Assembly (NCBI GenBank): GCA_951213105.1
Contig: OX578136.1
Coordinates: 154,669,178-154,733,177, forward strand
Source of the DNA: Amaurobius ferox
Taxonomy: Eukaryota; Arthropoda; Arachnida; Araneae; Amaurobiidae
DNA: 64,000 nucleotides
Direction: 5' to 3'
The position numbers were made by a program, and so were the translations under genes. The notes under the pieces were generated by a model. It was not told the DNA's origin, searched no databases, and worked only from the letters and a program-made list of their open reading frames with translations. Of the stretch, positions 10,478 to 22,836 are shown piece by piece. Numbering within the stretch: the first letter of the stretch is position 1; every line of letters begins with the position of its first letter.

Positions 10478-10750
10478 TATAGGTGGAATGATTGTGTTTA
10501 CAGGGTTGCAGAAAGGTCAAGGGGAATTGTGACCCCTATTTCCTGGTTAGAAGCTAGCTTTGACTTCATGAAAACGCTCCCAGAGACTCTGCACGCCCGA
10601 AACAATAATCGATCATGCCTGTGGGGAAAAAATGGCCGAATCCCAGACAACATAAAAATGATCAAAATTGGAAATTTGGAAATTTTACTAACCAGTAAGA
10701 CGAGAATCATGGAAGAGTTGCATAAATATTATATTTCAAGACTCTGATAG
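10478..10750 (-). mobile_element. 3'-end fragment of a second PLE lineage
   Basis: Aligns by eye with the PLE 3' untranslated region at 3120-3330: stem-loop (10520-10537), AAGCTAGCTT palindrome, AACGCTCCC block and CGCCCGAA block appear in the same order and spacing, though the sequence is well diverged. No RT coding is visible, so it is a severely 5'-truncated insertion. A (TA)n array follows at 10810. Confidence 0.6.
10520..10537 (-). ncRNA. Conserved PLE 3' stem-loop (second lineage)
   Basis: Plus strand AGGGG, loop AATTGTGA, CCCCT. The stem is shorter than in the intact element but the loop keeps the NATTRYGA pattern. Confidence 0.55.
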
Positions 10751-10806
10751 TGCGGCAATTTGCGCCTATCTCTTTCTTGAATTTCATACTTTTTGGGATT
10801 GTATTT

Positions 10807-10809
<3 letters not shown>

Positions 10810-10877
<68 letters not shown>
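10810..10877. repeat. (TA)n microsatellite
   Basis: About 68 bp of uninterrupted AT/TA dinucleotides. Confidence 0.95.
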
Positions 10878-10880
<3 letters not shown>

Positions 10881-11560
10881 AATCATATTTTTCTCAGTTT
10901 TGCTGTGCCTAATTCCACACCCCACATTTCATTAACGCTCTATTCTCTAATAAATAACCTGAAGCATCTGTGCTATTTTTTAAATATTTTGGTAAATGTA
11001 TCGCTGAAAATTGTTTTATGCATTTGTTCATTACTTTTGCATAACTGAGAAAAATTAAAACTTTACTTTACAGCGATGCTAAACGTAACGTTTTTAGAAT
11101 TACTACGAAGTAAAAATTTCGCTAATAATACAATTCAGTAACTGTTTCAACCAGATTTGAAGGCAAACATTTTTTTCTTCATTATGACAGCTGCATCAAC
11201 AGAAACATAGATGGCGGTTGTTCTGTTTTTTTATTCTAAAGAATGTTCTTTATGTTACAGAAAGTAGTTTACAGTTCTTTTATTCCCTTAGGATGCGTTA
11301 TTTACAAAGTTTATACTTTGCTGTTATTTTTACAGTAGTTTTGGGCATTGTAATTCAGTTTTTCAGCCCCTCTCCCCTCAGTAACTGTAAAAATAAAAAG
11401 TTCGGTGATTTTTTCTTAGACGTGATCTGCTTGACTTATTAATACACCCCTAGAATACTTTTATTTTCGATTTTTACTTTCCAACATTTATATCACCCCT
11501 CTTTTTCTAATAAACCTGAAGCGTATGAGTTACTACTTTCCCTACATATTCGTACATAGT
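10878..11560. other. Unassigned non-coding sequence
   Basis: No recognised repeat or gene. The longest frames are short and Phe/Leu-rich. Confidence 0.5.
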
Positions 11561-12330
11561 ATAATGTATAGGAAAGTATTGTGACGCGGTCGCAAATTGG
11601 AATTCGAGTCTTCGACGGAAGAGTACGCTTTAAATAACTCTGACTTCGAATCGAGAGTTTTAGAGGTGATGCCTGTGTGTATGTGCGTGTTAGTGTTAGT
11701 GTGTGTCTGTGTTTTCGTGTTAGTGTGTTGTTGTTGAGACCCAGACCGTCCGACCTACCAGAAAAGTGTAGTGTGTTAGTGTGTGTCTGTGTTTGTGTGT
11801 TAGTGTGTGTATGTGTTTGTGTGTTAGTGTATGTATGTGTTTGTGTGTTAGTGTGTGTATGTGTTTGTGTGTGTATGTGTTTGTGTGTGTATGTGTTTGT
11901 GTGTGTCAGTGTGTGTGTCCATGAGTTTGTGGATGCGATATATTAAGAACGAATGAAGCGTTTCGAACGAAATTTGGTACGATAATTACAATCCGTGAAT
12001 ATTGGAAGCCTATTGATTTTAAATGTTATCGAACATTCGGAAGATCCCCAAATTTTCAAATAATTTTTTTAAAAATCAGGACATACAATAATGTTTAAAT
12101 AATTATCTTAAAACTAGTTTTTTTATGCTAAATCGAATGACATAAACTTTAGACTACTAGCTTGGACATATGTAAGAATTGACCACAAATTTTGTGAAAA
12201 ATCGTCAACTTGGCAACTTTTTAATGTAGTGCCAAACTGACGAAAATGTCACCAAACTTGCAAAAATGACGCTAAAGTTACGAAAATGATACCAAATTGA
12301 TGAATTAATAATGATTAACGTATTTTAATA
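11561..12330 (+). repeat. Dispersed repeat family A, copy 1
   Basis: Starts near CATAGTATAATGTATA and GGAAAGTATTGTGACG, followed by a palindromic TCGA-rich block, a variable GT-rich stretch, CGAACGAAATTTGGTACGA, TTACAATCCGTGAATA and finally degenerate ~20-bp words of the type GCCAAATTGACGAAAATG. Other copies: 16344, 17812, 48490 (minus), 55128 and 59170. A SINE-end fragment is inserted at 11728-11772. Non-coding. Confidence 0.8.
11728..11772 (-). mobile_element. 45-bp SINE-end fragment inside family A
   Basis: Contains the SINE 3' words CCCAGACCGTCCGAC and CTACCAGAA in minus orientation. It is flanked by GTGTTAGTGTG on both sides (11717-11727 and 11773-11783), but the host sequence here is GT-rich and repetitive, so this duplication is weaker evidence than at 28201 or 29804. 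Confidence 0.6.
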
Positions 12331-13402
12331 TAATATAATGGAGTGTATTCCTTAGCAGATGTTAGTAATATTTCAAATTGTCAAGTTATATTTGCGCGAA
12401 ATATAAGTTAATCGAGTACTTCAAAATCATTTTACATGCTCGCCAACCAGAAAGACGCCCAATGTCAGTGTATTTTAATGTATTTGAAATTCACAGGAGT
12501 GTGGCTCAACTCGACTATTACATATCAGAAATCATTTTTTTTTTTTTTAAATTTTACAAGAAACAATTTGAAAACTCGGTATCGCGGATTCAAATTATTA
12601 CAACTATAGCGTGTTACTCTTCATTTTAAAAGGCTTGAAGTTTTTTTTATTGATATCATTGAAAACAATGTACCCCTGGGGGCGGGTGAACTTGCCCTCA
12701 AAGGATGGGCTACTGGCGTCACGAACGTAACAAAATGTATCGCGGCTACTTTTTATGGCACTGATTGAAATTATTAAGTCTCGCGATCATTTAACCATAC
12801 ATAAATCCTTTTACGCATGATTACTTCAGATTTTGAGCTATGATGCCATGTTAAAAAAAATATAAAATTCCAAAGTTTTCGCTCGAATTTAAAAAAAAAA
12901 AAAATTCTATCTAGCTCTAGATTTTTTGATAACCAAGCTAGATATAAAGTTTCGTGAAAATCCATTAATATTTGTGGCTGCTATCGTGTACCCAAGAAAT
13001 CGACTACAGACATCAGACAAGCAGACGGACATTACTCCAAAAATAGTCAAAACGTGTTCAGGAGGTCTTAAAACATATTGGCATCAAAATCTCGAAATGG
13101 AAAATTTTCGTGAAAACAGTACTTCTCTGTACTACTTATGAGAAAGTAAAAAGTAAAGTACTTGCAATATGTAGGTAAAGTCATGTGCTGCCCACATGAG
13201 ATTTACCCCCGTGTACTTGGGTTGAGTTATGCGTCTATGAAAATTGCTTCAGAGTTCGCTCATTACTTTTCCCACACCTGACACAAGAAAACAAAAATTT
13301 CATGTTTCTATCGCGACGTCTCCCATATCTCTTAGTGACTAAAAAAAACCGTATTCATTTCTTAGTCTTTATGTTCCAGAGTTTCTGATAACTCTCTTAA
13401 AT
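12331..13402. other. Unassigned non-coding sequence with a family A tail
   Basis: Mostly unassigned. Near 13160-13205 the words GTAAAGTCATGTGCTGCCCA and CATGAGATTT match the 3' end of family A (compare 56020-56050), so this may be the displaced end of the copy at 11561. Confidence 0.45.
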
Positions 13403-14575
13403 ATACCGGGTTCCTAGGAAAGGCCTTATAAGACTCCCATTAATTCTGTAAGGAAATGTCCACGAGTGTACACGTTAGGTCAGCCCTCATTAAACTGACT
13501 GTTCTCGATTGCAGATGCACTAGCTGAGAATTTTTTTAAAAAGTTGGGATAACGGCCTCGGCAACAAAGCGGGATAGACGAAAAGTTGCAGAGGATTACC
13601 TAATGAGTAGGATAGGTCTCTGAAACTGATTCCAAAGGTATTCATTTCACACAATATGGTTGTTTATGAATAGTTTCCTATTCAGAAATGTTGAAATAAG
13701 CAATAATTACATGCACAGGAATTTGATGAAAAGTCGGTTCAAAATGATAAAATAAGCAATAATTGCATGCACAGGAATCTGATGAAAAGTCGATTCAAAA
13801 TGTTAAAATAAGCAATAATTACATGCACAGGAATCTGATAAAAAGTCGGTTCAAAATGTTAAAATAAGCAATAATTACATGCACAGGAATCTGATAAAAA
13901 GTCGGTTCAAAATGTTAAAATAAGCAATAATTACATGCACAGGAATTTGATGAAAAGTCGATTCAAAATGTTGAAATAAGCAATAATCACATGCACAGGA
14001 ATCTGATGAAAAGTCGGTTCAAAATGCTAAAATAAGCAATAATTGCATGCACAGAAATCTGATGAAAAGTCGGTTCAAAATGTTAAAATAAGCAATAATT
14101 ACATGCACAGGAATCTGATGAAAAGTCGGTTCAAAATGTTAAAATAAGCAATAATTACATGTACAGAAATCTGATGAAAAGTCGGTTCAAAATGTATCAA
14201 TGTCAGAAATAATGAACATTTGTGTTTAGGAAAGAATATGACCGCGTATATTGACAAGCATTTCAGGTGTCACTTTGGCTCAGACGATACGACTTTTTGA
14301 CAGCTATTTATTGCCTTTCATATACCCGTTTCGTTTGTTCTTGGTCTTGACTCCTACTCATTAGAATACGATCCACGACTTTGTATTTGACTTTTCCGCC
14401 TATTTAGTTTTGTTGCCGAGTTCGTTATCCAAATGTTTAAATCCTTTGCTAGGGGACGCTGGAATCCATTGTATTCAATCGAGCATGCTTCCTTTACAAT
14501 AGATAGATCTTCATGGACTTTTCTTTACAAACTTAATGGGAGGCTAAAGTCTTTCGTAGGAACCCTGCAAACTGT
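13403..14575. mobile_element. Foldback element with long diverged inverted ends
   Basis: The left end (13403-~13630) and right end (~14340-14575) are inverted, diverged copies: CGGGTTCCTAGGAAAGGCCT versus the reverse complement CAGGGTTCCTACGAAAGACT, then CTCCCATTAA, and inward AACGGCCTCGGCAACAAAGC versus AACGAACTCGGCAACAAAAC and CTAATGAGTAGGA in both. The centre holds the 9 x 56-bp satellite. No transposase is present. A single related arm lies at 62610-62815. The terminal CAGGG suggests a Tc1/mariner-type element; family uncertain. Confidence 0.7.
13690..14193. repeat. Satellite: nine tandem copies of a 56-bp unit
   Basis: Units start at 13690, 13746, 13802, 13858, 13914, 13970, 14026, 14082 and 14138, exactly 56 bp apart. 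The unit reads GTTAAAATAAGCAATAATTA, CATGCACAGGAAT, CTGATGAAAAGTCGGTTC, AAAAT. Differences are single substitutions (TTA/TGA/CTA near the start, ATTAC/ATTGC/ATCAC, CTG/TTG), with no indels. Confidence 0.95.
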
Positions 14576-14825
14576 TTTTAGTTCTAAGTCGCACATTTAA
14601 TTACCCCCCTATTTTTCTAATTGACCTGAATGTCCATGTTATTTTTTTACTTTCGTGTTGGTGTAATGTGGCTGAAAATTCTTTCAGATGTTCTTTGATG
14701 TACTTTTCTTTAAGCACTTTCCTTGGTAAGTCAGATTTACTTTTTCTTAAACTAAGTAAAGATGAAATATATGTTTTTATACGTAGACCTTTACCCAGTT
14801 ATTACTTTCACTATGTGCATAGTAT

Positions 14826-16343
14826 CAGTAGCGTAGCGTGATATTCTTGACTGGGGAGCCTAACGATTGCCATTTTAACTTGGAAAAAGGTTTTTGTTTG
14901 ATAAATGAATTTATATTGGAATTCGCACTTTCAATAAGTTTCATTTCCTTGGTGAGTAAAATAAAATTATTTAACATAAAAGTACTAAGATTGAGTGAAA
15001 TGCTCAATATTTTAAAATATATTACCTATGTAAGATACATAGTACATATATAAGTGAATTTATATTGGAATTCGCACTTTCAATAAGTTTTATTTCCCTG
15101 GTGAGTAAAATAAAATAATATAACATAAAAATGATAAGAGTGAATGAAACGCTCAATATTTTTAAATATATACGTTAGTAAGATACATACATACAAAGTA
15201 TAACATTTTAAATGTTTGCTTATTTCTAAATTAGTTGAACTTTTACAACTATTTTATTAAATATGAAGTCGTGGTCGCTCATAGGGGAGGACATTCTTCC
15301 CCTTCGATATTGAAGATAACAACGGCGAGCAGCAATCTAAACAATGTTATACATTTTATTTCTCCCCCTCTTTCCAAAAAACGCTCTACATACGCCCATG
15401 TATGAAGAAGTGCACTGAAAATTTGTGAGTAATCTAGAACATAAGATTAGTTGAAAATCACTGTAATCAACAATGTCTCTAAACAATATTGCTTATTAAT
15501 TATTTACAAATACTGTACTATGAAAACTTAAAAATATCTTATAATTACAATATGCTAAGAATCCTTTAAAAAATAATCAACCACTTTTATTTAAGAGATT
15601 CTCGTCTAACAGGGGATTTTAACGGAAAATGAAACTTATTCTTTCTAAAACTCCCAAATAAGCAAACGGATGCTTCGCCATATTGATGCCTATATAGAGA
15701 GCTAAGTCTACTTTGCAAACTAGTTGAGTTTAATGGTAGTCATTATTAGTATATTTCTTCGTCTTGAGTTTGTTTAAAGTTAGGTAAATTCTAGGTTATT
15801 TGTGAAAAATGACTCAAATTCTTTAGTACTACAAATAATAATTATTTTCTAAAAATAGTAATTAATAGAATCATGTTTGACCCAAAATGGAGGACTCATT
15901 AGGCTTGCACAACCCACCCTCACCTACCCATCATTGATAAAACGTCACGTCTCCCATCCAATCATTGATTGTTATACTCGTAAAAAGTTGAAAATGGGGA
16001 AGCAATAGCCATGCCTTTAAAAGCTAGCTTCCCATGTTAGTTAATCAGCTAGGAAGGAGTTTCATAAATGGGTGGTCTTAATGTCATGTTTCTCCTTATA
16101 GAAGACGAAGGCTGGATGATTTTAGCTTCTAAAACATTAAAATATGCTTATTAATGGGAAAAATACTTTGAATCGTGTCACTTTAAGGAAGTAAAATGTA
16201 ATAATTTTCTAAATAATACATATATCCTCTCAAAATTATTAAAAAAAATTATAATAAATAAAAGTATGCTTAAATAATTATTTAAATTAGATTTTAAGCT
16301 GGGGAGGTTCAGCTTTTTAGACTCAATGGACACTACGCCACTG
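14826..16343. mobile_element. hAT-type non-autonomous transposon with 8-bp duplication
   Basis: Flanked by an exact 8-bp duplication CATAGTAT (14818-14825 and 16344-16351). The ends are CAGTAGCGTAGCGT and the reverse complement of ACACTACGCCACTG, an imperfect ~14-bp terminal inverted repeat of the CAGTGGCGTA type common on hAT elements. 1,518 bp long with no transposase frame. A ~149-bp internal tandem duplication starts at 14906. It sits within the first bases of a family A copy. Confidence 0.8.
14906..15203. repeat. Two-copy tandem duplication, ~149-bp unit
   Basis: TGAATTTATATTGGAATTCG occurs at 14906 and 15055 and similarity continues through GTGAGTAAAATAAAAT and GCTCAATATTTT to a TA-rich end. 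Confidence 0.8.
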
Positions 16344-17410
16344 CATAGTATAACGTATAAGGGAAAGTATTATGACGCGGTCGAAAATTCGAATTCGAGT
16401 TTTTGACGGAAAGATATTTTCAAGCATTCCTGAATCGAAGGTTTTTCACACTAAAATCGAACGTATGTGATGTGTGATATGTGATGTGTGATATGTGATG
16501 TGTGTGTATGTTAATTTGTGTACATGTATGTTAGCATGTGTATCCGTGAAACTGTGGACGCGATATCTCATAAATGAATGGAGTGTTTCGAAAATAATTT
16601 GGTACGATTATCACAATCAGTGAATACAAGAACATTATTGATTGTAAAAGGAATCGAATGTTCGAAAGATCTAATTTTCAGCACCTTTACTAATGATAAA
16701 TAAATAAATATTTCAGACGTAATTTTTCATTAGAAAATTAATGATACAAACTTTTAAACGCTAGCATGAACTGTTTTAAAAATATAGTACGATTTCTGAA
16801 TTACTTTTCAAAAAATCATTACAAAATTAGGACCTTTAATACTGTCAAATAATAATTTCATATGGAATATTTCATTATTAAACGAATGACATAAACGTTG
16901 AACGCTGGAATGAATCGTTCTCAAGATATTGTATGTTTTTCAAACAAATTTATAAAAAATGACATAAAATTAAAAAAGTAGTTAATACCATCCAAAGTAG
17001 TTAGTATCACCCCACTGCAGTTCGCAAAATTGCGGTAAATAGCAAGTTTCCTTGCTACCGTTGCAGTTAACAGTTATTCCTTGAAGTCAAAGAATTCGAC
17101 AATAGTCTTTTACTTCACAGAATATTAATTAAATGTTAATTACATTTTGATGAAGATTTTGCACAGTCATTTTGTTTGAATTAATAAGTTGCCAAGAGCG
17201 CTCAAGTTCAATTTATTCTGTTATTTAAATCAATGCCAAAAACATTGTGATATAGATTTTGTACATTTTAATTTCGCTGAGAAAGTAAAATCATTGCATC
17301 ATGTGGTGAAAATAAAATCATTGATTGCATCATGTAGTAAAAGTAAAATCATTGCATCATGCAGTGAAAGTTATGGGCTGCCCATATTCTATGCAAAGAA
17401 AATGCTGGTA
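16344..17410 (+). repeat. Dispersed repeat family A, copy 2
   Basis: Begins immediately after the hAT element. Contains GACGCGGTCGAAAATTCG, a GATGTGTGATATGT run, AATTTGGTACGATTATCACA, and ends in GGGCTGCCCATATTC. It carries a GAAGATTTTGCACAGTCATT segment that is also in the duplicated block at 18.4-18.9 kb. Confidence 0.75.
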
Positions 17411-17811
17411 TATTTTTCCAAATCTTGATGATCTCTTTCTTCATTTCATATCTCACTCCATTCGGATATGTTTTTTTTTTATATTTTGACTGAATGCTCT
17501 TTATCTACCAACATCCTCGGAATTTAATTTCTTTCTAAAAGTTTTTTTTATTGAACTAGTAATCTGCATCTGCATGACAAATTTATGATTATCTGATGAT
17601 CGAGCCAGAACTTAAAAGGGATAAGGATATACATAGACAGTTATTTTATAGGGATTTATGGAACTTTAAAAAGTGTGCAATGTCTGGAAAAAAGAACAGG
17701 TTATCGTCCCATAATTATTTCATTCGTTTTTAAACAATAAGAAAAAAAATGCATATTAAAATGTCTATTTGTAAAATTTTGCTTGTAAATATTTTATTTT
17801 TTCACTACATA

Positions 17812-18400
17812 GTATAATGTATATGGAAAATAATGTAACGCAGTTGAAAATTCCAGTTCGAGTTTTAGATAGAAAAGCACGTATCAAGCAAACATCTCTG
17901 AACTCGAATCAAACGTTTTTGAAGTGATGTGTGTGTATGTATGTTAATGTGTGTGTCCGTAAATTTGTTTGATGTATGTATGTATGTTAGTGAGTGTGTT
18001 CGTAACTTTGTTGATGCGATATCTCATGAACGAAGGGAGTTCTTAGAACGCAATTGGATACGTTTATTATAATCGGTTAATACGGTAGCCCTACTGATTT
18101 TAAACGCAATCGAATGTTTAGAAGACCCTCCCCTTCTTCAATTTTCAAATAAATTTTTGAAAAAAAAAAAACTATTAAAATTAAAATTAAAAAAAAATAA
18201 TAATGATAAATAAATAATAATTTCATACGCAATTTTTCATTACAAAATGTATGACATAAACTCTAGAACGCTAGTATGAACCGTTCTCGAGATATTGCAC
18301 GTTATTTAGGCAATTTCTTTTCACAGAAATTACATAAAATTTTAAAAGTAGTAAGTATAAAAGTAGTAAGTATAGTAGTAAGTATTATCCAATAGGTTCA
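17812..18400 (+). repeat. Dispersed repeat family A, copy 3
   Basis: Begins CATAGTATAATGTATATGG and follows the family order: GT-rich block with TGTATGTATGTTA words, CGATATCTCATGAACGAA, CTCGAGATATTGCAC, then passes into the duplicated block that follows. Confidence 0.75.
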
Positions 18401-18404
18401 CTTT

Positions 18405-18948
18405 CCTGTTGTAATATGCGACCAATTTGTTAACATCATTCTCGTGGGTTAAGGTCGTTTTATTCACAAGAGAATTTACTTTCTGTAATAGTTTTGTATT
18501 TTATCTCCGAAAGAATTCGTCAATAGTCATTTATTTCACGTGATATTAATTAAACGTCAATTTCATTTGATGAAGATTGCGCACAGTCATTCTGTCTGAA
18601 CTTATAAGTTGCCAAAATCGTCCAGTTTCAATTTACGGGGTATTAATTAGGGGGCATTAATTCTGTGTTGTGGATTTCCAAGTGTAATATGCGACCAATT
18701 TGTTAACATCATTCTCATGGGTTAAGGTCGTTCTATTCCCAAGAGAATTTACTTTCTGTAATAGTTTTGTATTTTATCTCCGAAAGAATTCGCCAATAGT
18801 CATTTATTTCACGTAATATTAATTAAATGTCAATTTCATTTGATGAAGATTTCGCACAGTCATTCTGTCTGAACTTATAAGTTGCCAAAATCGCCCAGTT
18901 TCAATTTACGAGGCATTAATTAGGGGCATTAATTATGTGTTGTGGATC
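18405..18948. repeat. Two-copy tandem duplication, 272-bp unit
   Basis: GTAATATGCGACCAATTTG occurs at 18411 and 18683, with long near-identity through TTCTGTAATAGTTTTGTATT, GCACAGTCATTCTGTCTGAA and GTGTTGTGGAT. Only scattered substitutions separate the copies. Confidence 0.9.
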
Positions 18949-19597
18949 TTGTACACCATATTTTCGTTAAGTTATAATTTATGTTTGACTCTATACCAAC
19001 AACCTCTGACTGGTTCGGTTATGTAGACCAATCGACGAGCCAAGTAACTTTCTGCGGCCCTGCACAGCAACAGAATAAGATCGGATCGTCAGTGAGAAAG
19101 TTTTGTTCTGTGTAAAGTCTAGCTGAAATTCAGTCTGAGTACAACTCTGGTGAAAGGCTGGCCGAAGAACAGTGGGAAGTTGGAAGTGTTAGTAGTCGAG
19201 TCGATGTGTGAGTGGGAAAGGTGGAAAGTGCAAGTCTGTGGAACAGGCATTGATACAAATATGATTGATACAATTATGACCGTATTGATACAATTACCGC
19301 ATTGATACAATTACCGCATTAATACAATTATGATCGAGAGGATCTAGTATCACTAGTTGGCCAAGACAATATTCAGATGTCCTAGGAAGAGTTGGGTAAG
19401 CATTGACAATTTATAGCTATTCCAATGATTATTTAAAGATAGTTAACACCAGGTCCGGTCAAAGTTCATTAATGATCTGCTTTGGGTAAAATGACTGGCA
19501 AGTGGAACACTAGCTGGTAGTATCTGTCTATATCTTAGTATCTGTCTATATGTATTTGCGCAGCTAGCTGCTGTATTATTTTTGAGTGCGCAATAAA
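18949..19597. other. Unassigned, less AT-rich sequence
   Basis: Balanced base composition at 19000-19250 with no long frame. At about 19247-19335 the word ATTGATACAATTA, with variations, recurs about four times. Confidence 0.5.
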
Positions 19598-19599
19598 TA

Positions 19600-20096
19600 C
19601 AGGGTGATCCAAAAGTCCTTGACACATTTTAAAATTGAATATAAACTCAAGTAATTGTCGTACGATAGTGGGGTTTGGACTAAAATGCTTTTCACGTTGA
19701 AAAGTTTTGATTAACAAATAAAAAATTTAGTTCCAAATTAAGCCCATAGATGGCGCTACTTGTTCAAAAGTTTGCATATCTGGTTTTTTTTTTTCAGATT
19801 CATTTTGACACTGTCACTGAGAAGTAAGAAATGACAACTCCCACCGAAAAAGCTTATTGCGCGTAGGTTGGTACTTTGAAACTAAATCCATCATTATAGT
19901 TCAGTTTTTATGCTTTTTTCGGTATTTTTAAGGTACAGCGCCATCTATGGGCAAAGTTTGCAACTAAAATTTTTTATTTGCTTAACCAAAACTTTTCAAC
20001 GTGGAAAGCATTTTAGTCCAAACCTCACTATCGTACGGCAATTACTTGAGTTTATATTCAATTTTAAAATATATCAAGGACTTTTGGGTCACCCTG
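19600..20096. mobile_element. Mariner-type MITE with ~160-bp terminal inverted repeats
   Basis: Flanked by TA on both sides (19598-19599, 20097-20098). Ends are CAGGGTGATCCAAAAGTCCT and the reverse complement CAGGGTGACCCAAAAGTCCT; similarity continues ~160 bp inward with few changes to CCCATAGATGGCGCT. Only ~150 bp separates the arms and no transposase is encoded. The CAGGGTG..CCAAAAGT termini and TA duplication point to the mariner group. Confidence 0.9.
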
Positions 20097-20098
20097 TA

Positions 20099-22628
20099 CA
20101 TTAAGTTAACTTCTTGCATCAGTGCTGGCCGTAAGGCCTTTTTGTATCAGTTACTACAACGTGTGGAGTTATGTCAATTTAACTTGACATGACTTAGAGT
20201 TAGGTAACCCAAGTCAAATAAGTACTTTACAATGGAGCCCGATCAAGGCTCAGAACTTTACATAGGTCATTAAAATTTGATAAATGAGAAATTTGTGTTT
20301 TTTCTTTAAGAGTAGTAGTGGAATACTCATCAGGACGAATATTAAATTTCTAACTCTATTAGTCGGATTTAGAGTTTAGATGCAAACGTGGAAATTAAAA
20401 AAAAAACACAAAATTTACTATGTTTGATACATTGATTAACAAACCAAATAAATAACGTTTTGGTTTCTTACATCTACTTATCAGAAAATTTAAAAATCAA
20501 CGTTCTACTCTTTTTACTTTCTGAAAAACAGGGGTTGCCACTGATGGCTCGTGCAAAAGCTGTCCGTCAGAGCCTTTAACATTGAATATTAAATATTTCA
20601 ACAAAACTTGGATGGCTCTTTGCCGCTCATCTTAATCCAGTGGCGTATTTTGAAATTCAATTTGGGGGGAGGGATGTTCTAAATATCAATCTCAAGGGGT
20701 CCAAGTTAGAAGTCTGTACGGGCTCGGGCCTGGTACGTGGGCTTGGGCCCGACCTGGCCCGTAAAATAAGGCCCGACCTGGCCGACGGGCCATCTCAAGC
20801 CACGTTTTATTAAATTCGAGTCGGGTTGGACAGGATCAAAATAAATAGAAAAGCCAAAGAGTACTGTTTACTTAATGTTTAATACTAATATTCTATTTTC
20901 AATTTTTTTCTGTGATTTTAATTTCAATTATTAGATTCCGAATGTTTCTAAATTATCAAAATGAAATGAATTCTATTTTTAAAGTAAAACATTTCCGTCG
21001 ATTTCTTTCCGATAACAAATATTGAATGGAAATTTATTTGGGCAAACTGTTATAATTTAAAATTAATATATGGATAAGACGAATTATTGTCCTTGAATGT
21101 ATTTACATTTGTATTCTAAATTGTCAGAAGAGTAAAAGAAGAGAAGATGGAAATATCATTACAATTTTTCATATTAGAATTCCTGTTATTAAATTGACCA
21201 AAGGTTTAAAGCGATCTTCGTGATAGTATAGAGTAAACACTTGCTTTCTCTTACCTCTGACACTTCTGTAAAACAAATAATCAAAACAATACACAATGTT
21301 TATAAATGAAAGGTCGAAAGGAGAGTATCACAAAGATTTATTAAAACCTGATCATCAATCATTAACGTTAAGGCATTCTTCAATTCATTTCATTAATTGC
21401 CTCATAGGGCTAATTGCAATATTCATGTATTAAATCTTGGGGCTCAATATATACTTATAACAACATATATATAAATATCACAAATACCTTTCATTTCAAA
21501 CTTGGATTTTCATAAGTCAAAATTAACTCATGATTTCGTACCTTATCATTTTGTTATTCAATATTTATATCCAATAGATAAATCTTATTCATGTATTTTG
21601 CAGCATTATTTCATAAACATACTCCTTATGCACATGATTTAAAGCTCATACCTTTAAACACTCAACGATATCGTTTGAGTCTAATCACTTATTTTAGGTT
21701 ATTATTCTGTTAAATATTCCAGCACTAATTAATGTCAACGTAAATTTATAATTATATATTTTATTCATCTCTTTTCAGTAAGGGTTACTTGTGGTAGTAA
21801 AGGTTACGGTGGCTATTAATTTTGTAAGAGAGGGATCAATTTCACCAAATCAAATTATTGTCGCATAATTGCAACGAGAGGAGTGCTTATTTGGCCCGGT
21901 TTCCCCAAAGATTCAGATTATTCCAATTAAATTACTTTTGACGATGCTAAATATCACATTTCTAATTTTCTTCATTGATCACCATTCTTTATCTTAAAAC
22001 ATATACTCATTTTGCTCTTATAAATTATACTGTTCACCTCAGATATTAATCCTGTAAATCTCGAATTTTGATAATATTCAATATTCATTAATTAAGTGTA
22101 ATAATAGCTCGAAGGTTAAATATATATAATTCTCAGAATTCGCGACCAAACCTGCAGCTAAACAATCTGCACCAAGCAGAAAGGGTGACTTAATTAATAA
22201 CCTACAAGTATCAACATAGGAAATTAAAGTTTAACATTTTAATCTCATTATTCCTATCAATATTTTGTGTGACATGTCTACAGCTTGTGGGGCTATATAC
22301 AATTCTGAGAAGGAACACAAGCACTTCTGCAGCCTAAAATGAATCTGCTTGAGGCAGATTAAATAAAGGTTTACAAACATAAAGCTCAGTAGAAATGATC
22401 AATATCAATTATTCAAGAATTAATCCCTGTAGACCTTAGTGATTATGCTGCCTCTTATATGTAAATGTTTTCCTTAATTCAAAGCAATTGTCATATATAG
22501 GTACATTTGATTATACGATTACTTCTACAATATTCAATACATTTATAAGAAATCATTATCCACTTAATATTCTATATATATACACACATAATAACAATAA
22601 ATGCATTATTAAATTTACATTAACTACG
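20099..22628. other. Long AT-rich interval, mostly unassigned
   Basis: No gene recognised. Two small items: CAGTGGCGTATTTTG at about 20639 resembles a hAT terminus without a visible partner, and 20722-20800 is a GC-rich island of GGGCCCGACCTGGCCCG-type palindromic words. Confidence 0.5.
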
Positions 22629-22836
22629 TACAGGATGTCCCAAAAATGACTGGCACATTTGAAAAACGCATTAAAAAAAACCCCAGGAGGCGATAGAAAT
22701 GTAGCGTTTGCTGCATTGTACTTGGGAAATAAGAGAATTGTATTTAACCAATTTTCAAAATATGTTACAAAGGTCACCAACAGATGGCGCTGCGGTTGTG
22801 TGAGAGCTGCAGGGAAACCCCATACTGTCAGATCGC

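Noticed and set aside
13690..14193. CRISPR array or hammerhead-ribozyme satellite
   Set aside because: The units are directly joined without spacers, so not CRISPR. CTGATGA matches the start of a hammerhead core, but no stem II followed by GAAA and no closing stem III can be placed in the unit.
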